Assembly (NCBI GenBank): GCA_023263235.1
Contig: JALQXE010000028.1
Location: forward strand, 1-9,305
Origin: Sediminibacterium sp.
GTDB taxonomy: Bacteria > Bacteroidota > Bacteroidia > Chitinophagales > Chitinophagaceae
DNA length: 9,305 nt
Direction: 5' to 3'
Shown: one piece after another, positions 1 through 5,745 of the stretch
Layout of the letters: each line of letters opens with the position of its first letter
Numbering within the stretch: position 1 is the first letter of the stretch
Position numbers and translations under genes: made by a program
Notes under the pieces: model-generated
Database searches by the model: none
What the model was told of the DNA's origin: nothing
The model's input: only the letters and a program-made list of their open reading frames with translations

Positions 1-67
1 CACGGGCTCGAACCGCGGACCCCCTCGGTGTAAACGAGGTGCTCTGAACCAACTGAGCTATGCTCCC
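1..67 (-). tRNA. tRNA-Val (anticodon UAC), 3' end outside the window
   Basis: Read on the minus strand, the 5' acceptor arm GGGAGCA is at 67-61. It is followed by TA, a D-arm (GCTC...GAGC), an anticodon stem CCTCG/CGAGG around the loop TTTACAC, and a T-arm CGCGG-TTCGAGC-CCGTG. The anticodon TAC (plus positions 30-32) reads valine GUA codons. The window starts exactly at the end of the T-stem, so the 3' acceptor strand, discriminator base and CCA region are missing. This is an edge truncation, not a pseudogene. A good Bacteroidota promoter lies just upstream (86-117). Confidence 0.95.
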
Positions 68-85
68 TTTTCCTTTTCAGGAGTG

Positions 86-117
86 CAAAAATAAGGGTCA
101 ATATCTAATTTCCCAAA
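86..117 (-). promoter_or_regulatory. Bacteroidota-type promoter for tRNA-Val
   Basis: On the minus strand TTTG (117-114) is followed after 20 bases by TATTTTTG (93-86), a full match to the -7 element TAnnTTTG of the primary sigma factor of Bacteroidota. The tRNA 5' end lies 18 bases further on, leaving a short leader for 5' processing. The match is seen directly; promoter activity is inferred. Confidence 0.6.
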
Positions 118-128
118 AAAAATGATAA

Positions 129-419
129 TTAATTTAATTGAACAGCTGGAAGCCTAGTAGATTGGCTGTCATACACGAACAATTCAACAATTTCGAAAGT
201 CCAAAATTTAGCTAAAGGTGATTTTTCAAGTATTTCCTTAACCTCTTTTTTTGAAGAAGCATTTATTGTTATCCATGAACTTTGAGTTTCCATACTTACC
301 GCATAACTATCAATTACCCCCTTATTTAATAAGAAGTTTATGTATGTACGATGAGGTGGCACCAAGGTCATAAATTCCTCGTCCATTTCAAATGATATGA
401 TTGCTTGATATTTTTTCAT
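129..419 (-). CDS. Small YCII / muconolactone-isomerase-like dimeric alpha-beta barrel protein
   Basis: A 96-residue soluble protein with no signal peptide or membrane segment. It begins with a beta strand (YQAIISFEM), then a helix carrying a PPHRTYINFLLNKGVI segment (about residues 21-36), a central strand with SSWITINA, a second helix (KKEVKEILEKSPL) and a final strand (WTFEIVELFVYD). This beta-alpha-beta-beta-alpha-beta order, the size, and the R...H/Y..L...G.I pattern fit the ferredoxin-like YCII / muconolactone delta-isomerase-like group, whose members form dimers. Most such proteins in Bacteroidota have no known substrate, and none is assigned here. The next gene upstream on the same strand ends 100 bp away with a hairpin between them, so it may be its own transcript. 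The family assignment rests on pattern resemblance only. Confidence 0.6.
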   Translation of the reverse strand: MKKYQAIISFEMDEEFMTLVPPHRTYINFLLNKGVIDSYAVSMETQSSWITINASSKKEVKEILEKSPLAKFWTFEIVELFVYDSQSTRLPAVQLN

Positions 420-457
420 CAGCCTCTAAGTTAAGTGAAGAATAACAAATCAAAAAG

Positions 458-491
458 CTAAAACTTACAATTTTTCGGTTTTAGTAAGTTT
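458..491 (-). terminator. Possible terminator hairpin after the YCF48-like gene
   Basis: AAACTTAC (461-468) and GTAAGTTT (484-491) form a perfect 8-bp stem with a 15-base loop. On the minus strand the 3' arm is followed by TAGCTTTTTG, a short T-run. It lies 28 bp past the stop codon of the propeller gene and 38 bp before the start of the YCII-like gene. A second pairing, CTAAAAC (458-464) with GTTTTAG (478-484), overlaps the first and excludes it. The stem is AT-rich, so termination strength is uncertain. Confidence 0.35.
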
Positions 492-519
492 CCCTCAAAT
501 ACAACTAAAATTATTTTGT

Positions 520-1569
520 TTACTGAAATGAAAGATATCCTATACGGCCACCAGACCCTGCAAAAAATGCAGCTTTTCTATTTGGTTGACGTTGAACCAC
601 ATGAAAACTCTCATTTGAAATTTTTTCCCAATTTTTAGCTTTGTTTATTGATAAATCAACCCCACTTGTTCCAGCAGCCAAAATCCATTTATTATTTAAA
701 AAAATTACAGAAGATTTATACCCATTTAAATTATTGGCTTTTTTATTAATCTTCCAAAAATATTTAGTTTCACTTAAGTGTTTATAATCGCTATTGGGAT
801 ATTTAAACCTATTTAATTTTACAAAACTTTTTTCCTTATTATTAGGGTTTGAGAAATCCCCTCCAGCAATTGCAAGTTGATTTAAATTTGGAGCAATTGA
901 AATACTATTTGCACCTGTTGATTTTAAGCCCTGCGTAATGGGCAAATCCATTGCCATTCCGTTTATCCAAAGCCTACTTTTCATTCCCCCTGAAATAAAG
1001 ATTATTTCATTATTTAAGTAAAGCAAATTACTGTTGCTTGAAGCAAAAAATGCTTCCCCCTCTTGAACCTTAGACTTCCAAAAACTAGACTTTACTTTTT
1101 CCCAATGCTCCCCTTTATCTTTCGTATCTAATAAAAAAATAGTATCATTAATAGGATCTCCAATGACAGCACCTACATTGTCATCTTTAAAAGCAACTGC
1201 ATCTAAAAACATACTAGTATCTGCATTCTCATACACTTTATACCAATTCATGCCGCCATCCAAAGATTTTAATATTACTGCTGGAGCAGCCACCGCTACT
1301 ATGAGTACTTCATTTTCATTCCATGCATGTATTGCCCTAAAATCTCTGTTTTCGTAATCTTTCACTTGTATCCATTCAAAACTTTCTCCCCCATTAACTG
1401 ATTTAACAACAGTGCCTTTACTCCCGCTAGCCCAAACTACTTTTTCCGATGGAATAGACATACCCCTCAAGCTTATTCCCTTTTTTTCAGTTAATATTTT
1501 TATACTGTTTTGTGCAATTAGTTGCAGATTTACTAAAAGTAAAACCAAAACAATTTTTATTATACGCAT
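520..1569 (-). CDS. Exported YCF48/BNR-like beta-propeller protein
   Basis: A 349-residue protein with a clear N-terminal signal peptide (MRIIKIVLVLLLVNLQLIAQ, likely cleaved after residue 20). The rest is made of beta-propeller blades with Asp-box-like turns of the S-x-D/N-x-G-x-x-W type: SVNGGESFEW (57-66), SLDGGMNWYKV (about 102-112), DTKDKGEHWEKV (about 148-159), and a weaker SINKAKNWEKI near the C-terminus. This is the pattern of the YCF48/HCF136-like and sialidase-BNR propellers. In Bacteroidota such proteins are often loosely labelled 'oxidoreductase', but no cofactor motif is seen here. They act in the periplasm or at the cell surface, probably as binding scaffolds, and no sialidase catalytic residues can be recognised. 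It is divergent from tcdA with 33 bp between the start codons, so the promoters must be compact or overlap. Fold call is fairly sure, role unknown. Confidence 0.8.
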   Translation of the reverse strand: MRIIKIVLVLLLVNLQLIAQNSIKILTEKKGISLRGMSIPSEKVVWASGSKGTVVKSVNGGESFEWIQVKDYENRDFRAIHAWNENEVLIVAVAAPAVILKSLDGGMNWYKVYENADTSMFLDAVAFKDDNVGAVIGDPINDTIFLLDTKDKGEHWEKVKSSFWKSKVQEGEAFFASSNSNLLYLNNEIIFISGGMKSRLWINGMAMDLPITQGLKSTGANSISIAPNLNQLAIAGGDFSNPNNKEKSFVKLNRFKYPNSDYKHLSETKYFWKINKKANNLNGYKSSVIFLNNKWILAAGTSGVDLSINKAKNWEKISNESFHVVQRQPNRKAAFFAGSGGRIGYLSFQ

Positions 1570-1602
1570 AGTTTATTCATTTTTGCAATCTAAAGATACA
1601 AC

Positions 1603-2328
1603 ATGATACCTTATTGGATGAGTAGAACACAATTAATGCTTGGAGACGAATCCATGGAAAGATTAATGAATAAGAATGTTTTGGTTATTGGATTGGGAGG
1701 TGTAGGCGCCATTTGTGCAGAAATGATTGTAAGAGCAGGTGTTGGAAGTATTACCATTGTAGACAATGACCGTGTAGATGCGAGTAATATAAATAGGCAA
1801 ATTCAGGCGCTTCATTCATCTGTAGACATGCCAAAAGCCAAAGTGCTTTCTGCACGTTTATTGGACATTAATCCCAATTTGAATTTGACGGTTCATGAAA
1901 TGTATATTAAAGAGGATATAACAACGAATTTATTAACTGCAGCCCCTTGGGATTATGTAGTTGATTGTATAGACACTTTGTCCAGTAAAGTTTTTTTAAT
2001 TAAAAAGTGCCTAGATATGAAAATACCTATTGTAAGTTCCATGGGCGCCGGAGGCAAGGTAGATCCTTCTCAAATTAAAGTAACAGATATTTCAAAAACC
2101 TATGTTTGCAATTTGGCAAGATATGTTCGTAAAAGGTTACAAAGTTTAGGGATAAAAAAAGGCCTAAAAGTGGTGTTTAGCCCTGAAAAAGCCGACCAAG
2201 ATAAAATCATTGTAACGGAAAAGGCATTTCCTAAAAAATCTATAATTGGTACATTAAGTTATATGCCCGCTATGTTTGGCTGTACGGTTGCCAGCGTTGT
2301 AATAAGGGACCTAATGGCTATTGACTGA
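1603..2328 (+). CDS. tcdA: tRNA threonylcarbamoyladenosine dehydratase TcdA (ThiF/MoeB/E1-like)
   Basis: A 241-residue cytosolic enzyme of the E1-like ThiF/MoeB family, TcdA (CsdL/YgdL) branch. TcdA uses ATP to cyclise t6A at position 37 of ANN-decoding tRNAs to ct6A. The sequence shows the nucleotide-binding loop GLGGVG (30-35), the acidic stretch VDNDRVD (53-59), NINRQ (62-66) with the conserved arginine, DCIDTLSSK (121-129), SSMGAGGKVDP (145-155), and the branch-typical LARYVRKRL (171-179). There is no rhodanese domain or ubiquitin-like partner gene nearby, which argues against a MoeB/ThiF role. The start at 1603 keeps the family-typical WxSRT N-terminus (W5-R8); the ATG at 1618 would remove the tryptophan. 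A weak -7-like CATTTTTG (1578-1585) lies upstream. The tRNA-Arg(UCU) that follows reads AGA, an ANN codon, so that tRNA is a plausible substrate, though tRNA neighbours are common and this may be chance. Confidence 0.93.
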   Translation: MIPYWMSRTQLMLGDESMERLMNKNVLVIGLGGVGAICAEMIVRAGVGSITIVDNDRVDASNINRQIQALHSSVDMPKAKVLSARLLDINPNLNLTVHEMYIKEDITTNLLTAAPWDYVVDCIDTLSSKVFLIKKCLDMKIPIVSSMGAGGKVDPSQIKVTDISKTYVCNLARYVRKRLQSLGIKKGLKVVFSPEKADQDKIIVTEKAFPKKSIIGTLSYMPAMFGCTVASVVIRDLMAID

Positions 2329-2345
2329 TTTATCCCCTAATTTTC

Positions 2346-2376
2346 TTTGAATTAAGCTTATTTTATCCTTATTTTG
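2346..2376 (+). promoter_or_regulatory. Bacteroidota-type promoter for tRNA-Arg
   Basis: TTTG (2346-2349) is followed after 19 bases by TTATTTTG (2369-2376), one mismatch from TAnnTTTG. The tRNA begins 21 bases after the -7 element, similar to the 18 bases at tRNA-Val. Spacing and context support it; activity is inferred. Confidence 0.55.
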
Positions 2377-2397
2377 CACCTCCAATTGGAAGCTCCT

Positions 2398-2471
2398 GGT
2401 TCGGTAGCTCAGCTGGATAGAGCGTCATCCTTCTAAGATGAGGGTCATTGGTTCGAATCCAATCCGGATCA
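2398..2471 (+). tRNA. tRNA-Arg (anticodon UCU)
   Basis: A complete 74-base cloverleaf: acceptor GGTTCGG (2398-2404) with CCGGATC (2464-2470), including two G-U pairs, D-stem GCTC/GAGC (2407-2410 / 2420-2423), anticodon stem TCATC/GATGA, loop CTTCTAA with anticodon TCT (2432-2434), and T-arm ATTGG-TTCGAAT-CCAAT. The discriminator is A (2471). CCA is not encoded; the next bases are CAA. It reads AGA and possibly AGG codons. Confidence 0.96.
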
Positions 2472-2472
2472 C

Positions 2473-2500
2473 AAAGCCTGTCACGATAGTGACAGGCTTT
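2473..2500 (+). terminator. Strong intrinsic terminator after tRNA-Arg
   Basis: A perfect 12-bp stem, AAAGCCTGTCAC (2473-2484) with GTGACAGGCTTT (2489-2500), closes a GATA loop and continues into T and AT-rich sequence. It begins two bases after the tRNA discriminator. The A-run/T-run symmetry would let it work in both directions. Its 3' arm is also part of a second, longer inverted repeat (2496-2558). Confidence 0.8.
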
Positions 2501-2558
2501 TATCATTTAAGACAGCATCTCAAGCTCGCTTGAGTAAGCTGGCGAGAATGATAAAAGC
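2496..2558. repeat. Nested inverted repeat sharing an arm with the tRNA-Arg terminator
   Basis: The outer arms GCTTTTATCATT (2496-2507) and AATGATAAAAGC (2547-2558) are a perfect 12-bp inverted repeat. Inside lie CAGC (2513-2516) with GCTG (2538-2541), and CTCAAG (2519-2524) with CTTGAG (2529-2534) around a 4-base turn. The left outer arm uses bases 2496-2500 of the terminator, so in one RNA molecule the two structures compete. There is no protein gene between 2329 and 2722; besides the tRNA and terminator this stretch holds only repeats. Confidence 0.75.
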
Positions 2559-2592
2559 TAACTAAACGCGGAGCGTTTAGTTAAAAGGCTTT
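2554..2592. repeat. Inverted repeat hairpin with AAAGC/GCTTT ends
   Basis: TAACTAAACGC (2559-2569) and GCGTTTAGTTA (2573-2583) pair perfectly over 11 bp around a GGA loop. Beyond a 4-base bulge the pairing resumes with AAAGC (2554-2558) and GCTTT (2588-2592). The AAAGC end is shared with the right arm of the preceding inverted repeat. Confidence 0.7.
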
Positions 2593-2718
2593 GGGTAAGC
2601 TCCACAAAGGGATGCCGACGCAGTGAAACGAAGTCGGCAATCGTTTTGGGTAAGCTCCACAAAGGGATGCTGACGCAGTGAAACGAAGTCGACAATCGAT
2701 TTGGGTAAGCGAGCAAAG
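2590..2718. repeat. 55-bp tandem repeat, two full copies plus a degenerate third
   Basis: Copy 1 (2590-2644) and copy 2 (2645-2699) differ at three positions only (2616 C / 2671 T, 2637 G / 2692 A, 2644 T / 2699 A). A third start (TTTGGGTAAGC, 2700-2710) is followed by a diverged GAGCAAAG ending at 2718, four bases before the stop codon of the DUF3472 gene. Each copy contains an inverted repeat: TGCCGAC (2613-2619) with GTCGGCA (2633-2639) in copy 1. In copy 2 the same arms carry one wobble and one mismatch. The array may serve as 3' end structure for the minus-strand DUF3472 gene. It has no spacers, so it is not a CRISPR. Confidence 0.85.
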
Positions 2719-2722
2719 TAAA

Positions 2723-4012
2723 CTAATCCTTAGGCACAAGCTCCTTAAAATCAATCTCTATATGCTTACCAGTCGCTGGTCTTGTAATCATGTTCCCTGG
2801 CATAACATTACGGTTTTGCTTAAACCCGCCTGAATACATATAAAACTTTCCATTTTCTACCCCAGCACCATAATCAAATCTTTGATGCGTTTTATTATTT
2901 GCAGTTGTTGTAAACCTTGCTTCGGTGAGTTCAATCCAATTTCCACTAAAAGTAATTACCCACTGATTGCTATAATAAGCTTTAAAAAAATCATCTCCAT
3001 TATCTCCAAAATTTTCAACAAAAGCATATAATCGTTTAAACCCAGTTTTAGTATCTGTTTTGTGTTGAGTCCATTGAGAAAGCAAATGCCATTTATAATT
3101 GTCATCGGGTGATGCATAATATCCAATATATGTAGCACTATCTCCTTTCAATGCAGTAATCCCAGTCAAAAAACGATAAGTAGTATTTGTTTTCCAATTT
3201 GAAACCAAGTGGCTATGCCCTCCAGAACCTTCATCACCAAATTCACCTGTGAAAACTTGATTTCCTTTCTTGTTTAAATGAACCATATAATCATTCGGTA
3301 TTTGCTTTGGATCATCAGTTTTAAATAAACTCCAAATGGAGAAAATAAAACGCCTTTCATTTAAACTATTAATTTGAATACCCCCATATCCACTGTGAAA
3401 ACCATTGGTTTCATAGTACGCATGAACGGAATTTTTTACTTCATCGGGCACCATTATTTCGGTGTAAAACCATTGTACACTGCTGTCACCAGGTACCGAA
3501 TATCTTAAATGAGTAGATGCTGCTCCACGGTAATGACTTGAATTAAATTGAATTGTTTCTGGCAAAACATCATGGAACTGCAACCCTTGAATTGTAGGAT
3601 ATTTAACACCATTTATTGAATTTCCTTTAATTTCAAGAAAATGATAACCTGAATCTTGTATTACAAAATTACCTATAGGTATAATAGTATCTAAAATGTT
3701 GATTTTAATATTTTTTTGTTTTGTTTTTCCATCTAGATTAATTGACAATGTACATGCATTGAAAACTTTACTTATTCTCAAGGAAACTTTAAAAGTGTTT
3801 GGTTTAGGGACATAAAAATAAACTTTAGTGATTCTATTGGATTCTGTCCAGCCTAATAAACCTTCTTTGGTAATATTAGTGTCTTCATCTGCTCTTGGAA
3901 TGGTATATGCGTTATTATAAAAAGGAACATACAAGTTGCTAGGGGATTGAGCATACAAAAAATTAGAAAGAAGTAATAAAGTGCATATCAAGTATATGCA
4001 CTTCTTCTTCAT
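2723..4012 (-). CDS. Exported DUF5077/DUF3472 protein
   Basis: A protein of about 429 residues from the ATG at 4012 (437 from the in-frame ATG at 4036; residue numbers below use the longer form). The 4012 start gives a compact signal peptide, MKKKCIYLI...LSNFLYAQ, so the mature protein is probably periplasmic or surface-exposed. Residues about 32-155 resemble DUF5077, a beta-sandwich often found in front of DUF3472. Residues about 165-430 carry DUF3472 hallmarks: GFHSGYGGIQINS (212-224), GEFGDEGSGGHSHL (264-277), and DYGAGVENGKFYMYSGGF near the end. DUF3472 is common in Bacteroidota and sits near glycan-use genes in some genomes, but its activity is not known, and no SusC/D or glycosidase gene is seen here. 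A weak -7-like CAAATTTG (4042-4049) would put the transcript start close to 4036, which also favours the 4012 start. The 3' end runs into the 55-bp repeat array. Confidence 0.8.
   Translation of the reverse strand: MKKKCIYLICTLLLLSNFLYAQSPSNLYVPFYNNAYTIPRADEDTNITKEGLLGWTESNRITKVYFYVPKPNTFKVSLRISKVFNACTLSINLDGKTKQKNIKINILDTIIPIGNFVIQDSGYHFLEIKGNSINGVKYPTIQGLQFHDVLPETIQFNSSHYRGAASTHLRYSVPGDSSVQWFYTEIMVPDEVKNSVHAYYETNGFHSGYGGIQINSLNERRFIFSIWSLFKTDDPKQIPNDYMVHLNKKGNQVFTGEFGDEGSGGHSHLVSNWKTNTTYRFLTGITALKGDSATYIGYYASPDDNYKWHLLSQWTQHKTDTKTGFKRLYAFVENFGDNGDDFFKAYYSNQWVITFSGNWIELTEARFTTTANNKTHQRFDYGAGVENGKFYMYSGGFKQNRNVMPGNMITRPATGKHIEIDFKELVPKD
3979..4003 (-). other. 10-bp hairpin inside the signal-peptide codons of the DUF3472 gene
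   Basis: AAGTGCATAT (3979-3988) and ATATGCACTT (3994-4003) are a perfect inverted repeat with a 5-base loop. It lies 7 bases after the ATG at 4012 and encodes the palindromic peptide stretch CIYLIC. In mRNA it could hinder initiation at the near start codon, but it may only reflect the codons used. Confidence 0.5.
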
Positions 4013-4074
4013 CAATATCAATTTAAGCTGTTTCATAAAGACAAATTTGAATCAAAATGATTTAATTTAGCAAT

Positions 4075-5067
4075 ATGTACTTTTTACAATACATATTAGC
4101 CATTTCGAAATTAGTATATATATCCCTAACAAGACTAAAACAATCAGAAACATGGGGAAAGGCATACTTACATGAATTGGAAGTCAAATACAACGGCAAA
4201 TTCGAAACTTCCCTAATTAGTAAGGTAGCAAAATACCAAAGCATTCAATTGCATTATGTGGCTAATGCATTTTCGGGTTTATTTGAAAGAATGAATAACA
4301 AAAATGAAGTGGAAAGAAATATTCAATACTTTTTAATGACGGTATTGTATGATGAACTTATTGACGAAAATAAATTAGAAGAGTCCAGGTTAAATGAAAT
4401 GTTTTACCACCCACAAAAAGCCGAACCACATAATTTTAAAGAACGTGTATTATTGGCAATGCATCTTGAGCTACTAAGTAAAATTGCCAATGAGAAAAGC
4501 TATTGGGATACGATCGAAAAAGTGCATTTAGCACAAAAGGATTCTGCAAAACAATTTAATGAAGTAACAAGTTTTGAAGAAATCATGGACATAACCAAAC
4601 GAAAAGGTGGTTACAGTTTATTAATGTGTAGACATTACCTCACCGACCCTATAGATGAAAAAATTGATGAATGTTGGTACCATTTAGGTGGACTTATTCA
4701 AATGACCAATGATTTATATGATACTTATAAGGATACCAAAGCGGGTATTTATACTTTTGCTAATAAATCTGAAAGCATAAATACAATAGAAGCTGCCTAC
4801 AATTCTCAAAAAGAATTATTGAAAAATAGCATTATTCATTTACCAATTTCTCCAAAAAATAAAGAAAGCTTTTCCTTAAATATTTCTATTATTCCTGCCT
4901 TTGGTGATATTGCAATTCAACAACTAAAAGGCATCGCTTTACATTCAACTGCTATGCCTAATTTTAATAAAATTCCAAGAAAATCATTAATAATAGATAT
5001 GGAGTTAAGCGTAAATAAGTACAGGCTTTTAAAATATGCTTATAAAAACGGAAAATTATGGAAGTAA
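4075..5067 (+). CDS. Divergent class I isoprenoid-synthase-like protein
   Basis: A 330-residue, mostly helical protein. Two acidic motifs on helices are spaced as in class I isoprenoid synthases: LYDELIDE (91-98, D93 and D97) and QMTNDLYDTYKD (209-220, N212, D213, D216, D220), followed by KAGIYTFAN. The second closely resembles the Q-x-T-N-x-x-x-D-x-x-x-D...GR/I-Y motif of squalene/phytoene synthases, and the first resembles their DELVD motif. KRKGGYSLLM (175-184) sits about where these enzymes have the K-x-G/A-x-L helix. Such enzymes bind Mg2+ and a prenyl diphosphate; the substrate cannot be told from sequence. Residues 1-19 are hydrophobic and could associate with the membrane. Overall similarity to characterised enzymes looks low, and it could be a class IB terpene-synthase relative or a catalytically changed paralogue. 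No other carotenoid, hopanoid or quinone gene is in the window. Its last 10 bp overlap ung, implying shared transcription and translational coupling. It is divergent from the DUF3472 gene. Confidence 0.6.
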   Translation: MYFLQYILAISKLVYISLTRLKQSETWGKAYLHELEVKYNGKFETSLISKVAKYQSIQLHYVANAFSGLFERMNNKNEVERNIQYFLMTVLYDELIDENKLEESRLNEMFYHPQKAEPHNFKERVLLAMHLELLSKIANEKSYWDTIEKVHLAQKDSAKQFNEVTSFEEIMDITKRKGGYSLLMCRHYLTDPIDEKIDECWYHLGGLIQMTNDLYDTYKDTKAGIYTFANKSESINTIEAAYNSQKELLKNSIIHLPISPKNKESFSLNISIIPAFGDIAIQQLKGIALHSTAMPNFNKIPRKSLIIDMELSVNKYRLLKYAYKNGKLWK

Positions 5068-5729
5068 AAATAGAAGCAAGCTGGAAAAAAGAATTGTCTT
5101 CTTTATTTGACAAACCTTATTTTTCAAAAATTACAGCTCATTTAAAAACTGAAAAAGCTCTTAAAAGCACCATATATCCCAAAGGCTCACTCATTTTTAA
5201 TGCCTTTGAACAAACACCATTTGATCTAGTTTCAGTTGTAATACTAGGACAGGATCCGTATCACAATCCAGGACAAGCCATGGGATTAAGTTTTTCAGTA
5301 CCCGATGGCGTTAAGCCTCCTCCTTCACTAGTTAATATATATAAAGAACTGAATAAAGATATTGGCATGCCCATACCAACCACTGGAAATTTAACAAAAT
5401 GGGCTCAACAAGGTGTTTTATTGTTGAACGCCGCGCTCACTGTTCGCGCAAATGAGCCTGCAAGTCATAGTAAAATTGGATGGATGGAATTTACAGATGA
5501 TGTTATAAAAATAATTTCAAATCAAAAAAAAGAAGTTGTTTTTCTTTTATGGGGTAACTTTGCACAACAAAAACAAGTATTGATTGACGCTACAAAACAT
5601 AAAATTTTAAAAGCAGCACACCCATCCCCCTTAAGTGCACACAATGGATTTTTTGGATGTAAACATTTTAGTAGCACCAATCAATATTTAGTCCAACACC
5701 ATAAAACCCCCATTGATTGGATGCCGTAA
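5058..5729 (+). CDS. ung: Uracil-DNA glycosylase, family 1
   Basis: A 223-residue enzyme that removes uracil from DNA as the first step of base excision repair, acting in the cytosol. The catalytic water-activating loop GQDPYH is at 64-69 with D66, followed by NPGQAMGLSFSVP with the uracil-stacking F79. N124 in LLLNAALTV is the uracil-reading asparagine, and HPSPLSAHNGF (188-198) holds the catalytic H188 and the DNA-intercalating L192. Length matches the family (E. coli 229). One change stands out: N196 where the E. coli loop has arginine (SAHRGF). The start ATG overlaps the preceding gene by 10 bp (the stop TAA lies inside the first codons), so it is probably translated by coupling. The plsC start follows 16 bp after its stop. 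Confidence 0.97.
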   Translation: MEVKIEASWKKELSSLFDKPYFSKITAHLKTEKALKSTIYPKGSLIFNAFEQTPFDLVSVVILGQDPYHNPGQAMGLSFSVPDGVKPPPSLVNIYKELNKDIGMPIPTTGNLTKWAQQGVLLLNAALTVRANEPASHSKIGWMEFTDDVIKIISNQKKEVVFLLWGNFAQQKQVLIDATKHKILKAAHPSPLSAHNGFFGCKHFSSTNQYLVQHHKTPIDWMP

Positions 5730-5745
5730 TGAAAAAATAATTGTT

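Noticed and set aside
1570..1602. Strong divergent promoters between the propeller gene and tcdA
   Set aside because: CATTTTTG (plus, 1578-1585) and TATCTTTA (minus, 1598-1591) are each one base off the -7 consensus and lack a TTTG at the right distance, so they are not listed as features.
1163..1606. Two plus-strand open frames of 64 codons (1163-1357 and 1412-1606)
   Set aside because: They are antisense to the well-supported propeller gene, and their translations show no recognisable domain.
2590..2718. CRISPR array
   Set aside because: The units are contiguous 55-bp tandem copies with no variable spacers, and no cas gene is present.
2398..2720. Integration site of a genomic island at tRNA-Arg
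   Set aside because: The repeats follow a tRNA gene, but there is no integrase and no second copy of the tRNA 3' end in the window.
2956..3138. Minus-strand open frame of 60 codons
   Set aside because: It lies in another frame within the DUF3472 gene, whose protein is clearly conserved-looking in its own frame.
4062..4244. Minus-strand open frame of 60 codons
   Set aside because: It is antisense to the start of the isoprenoid-synthase-like gene and has no supporting motif.
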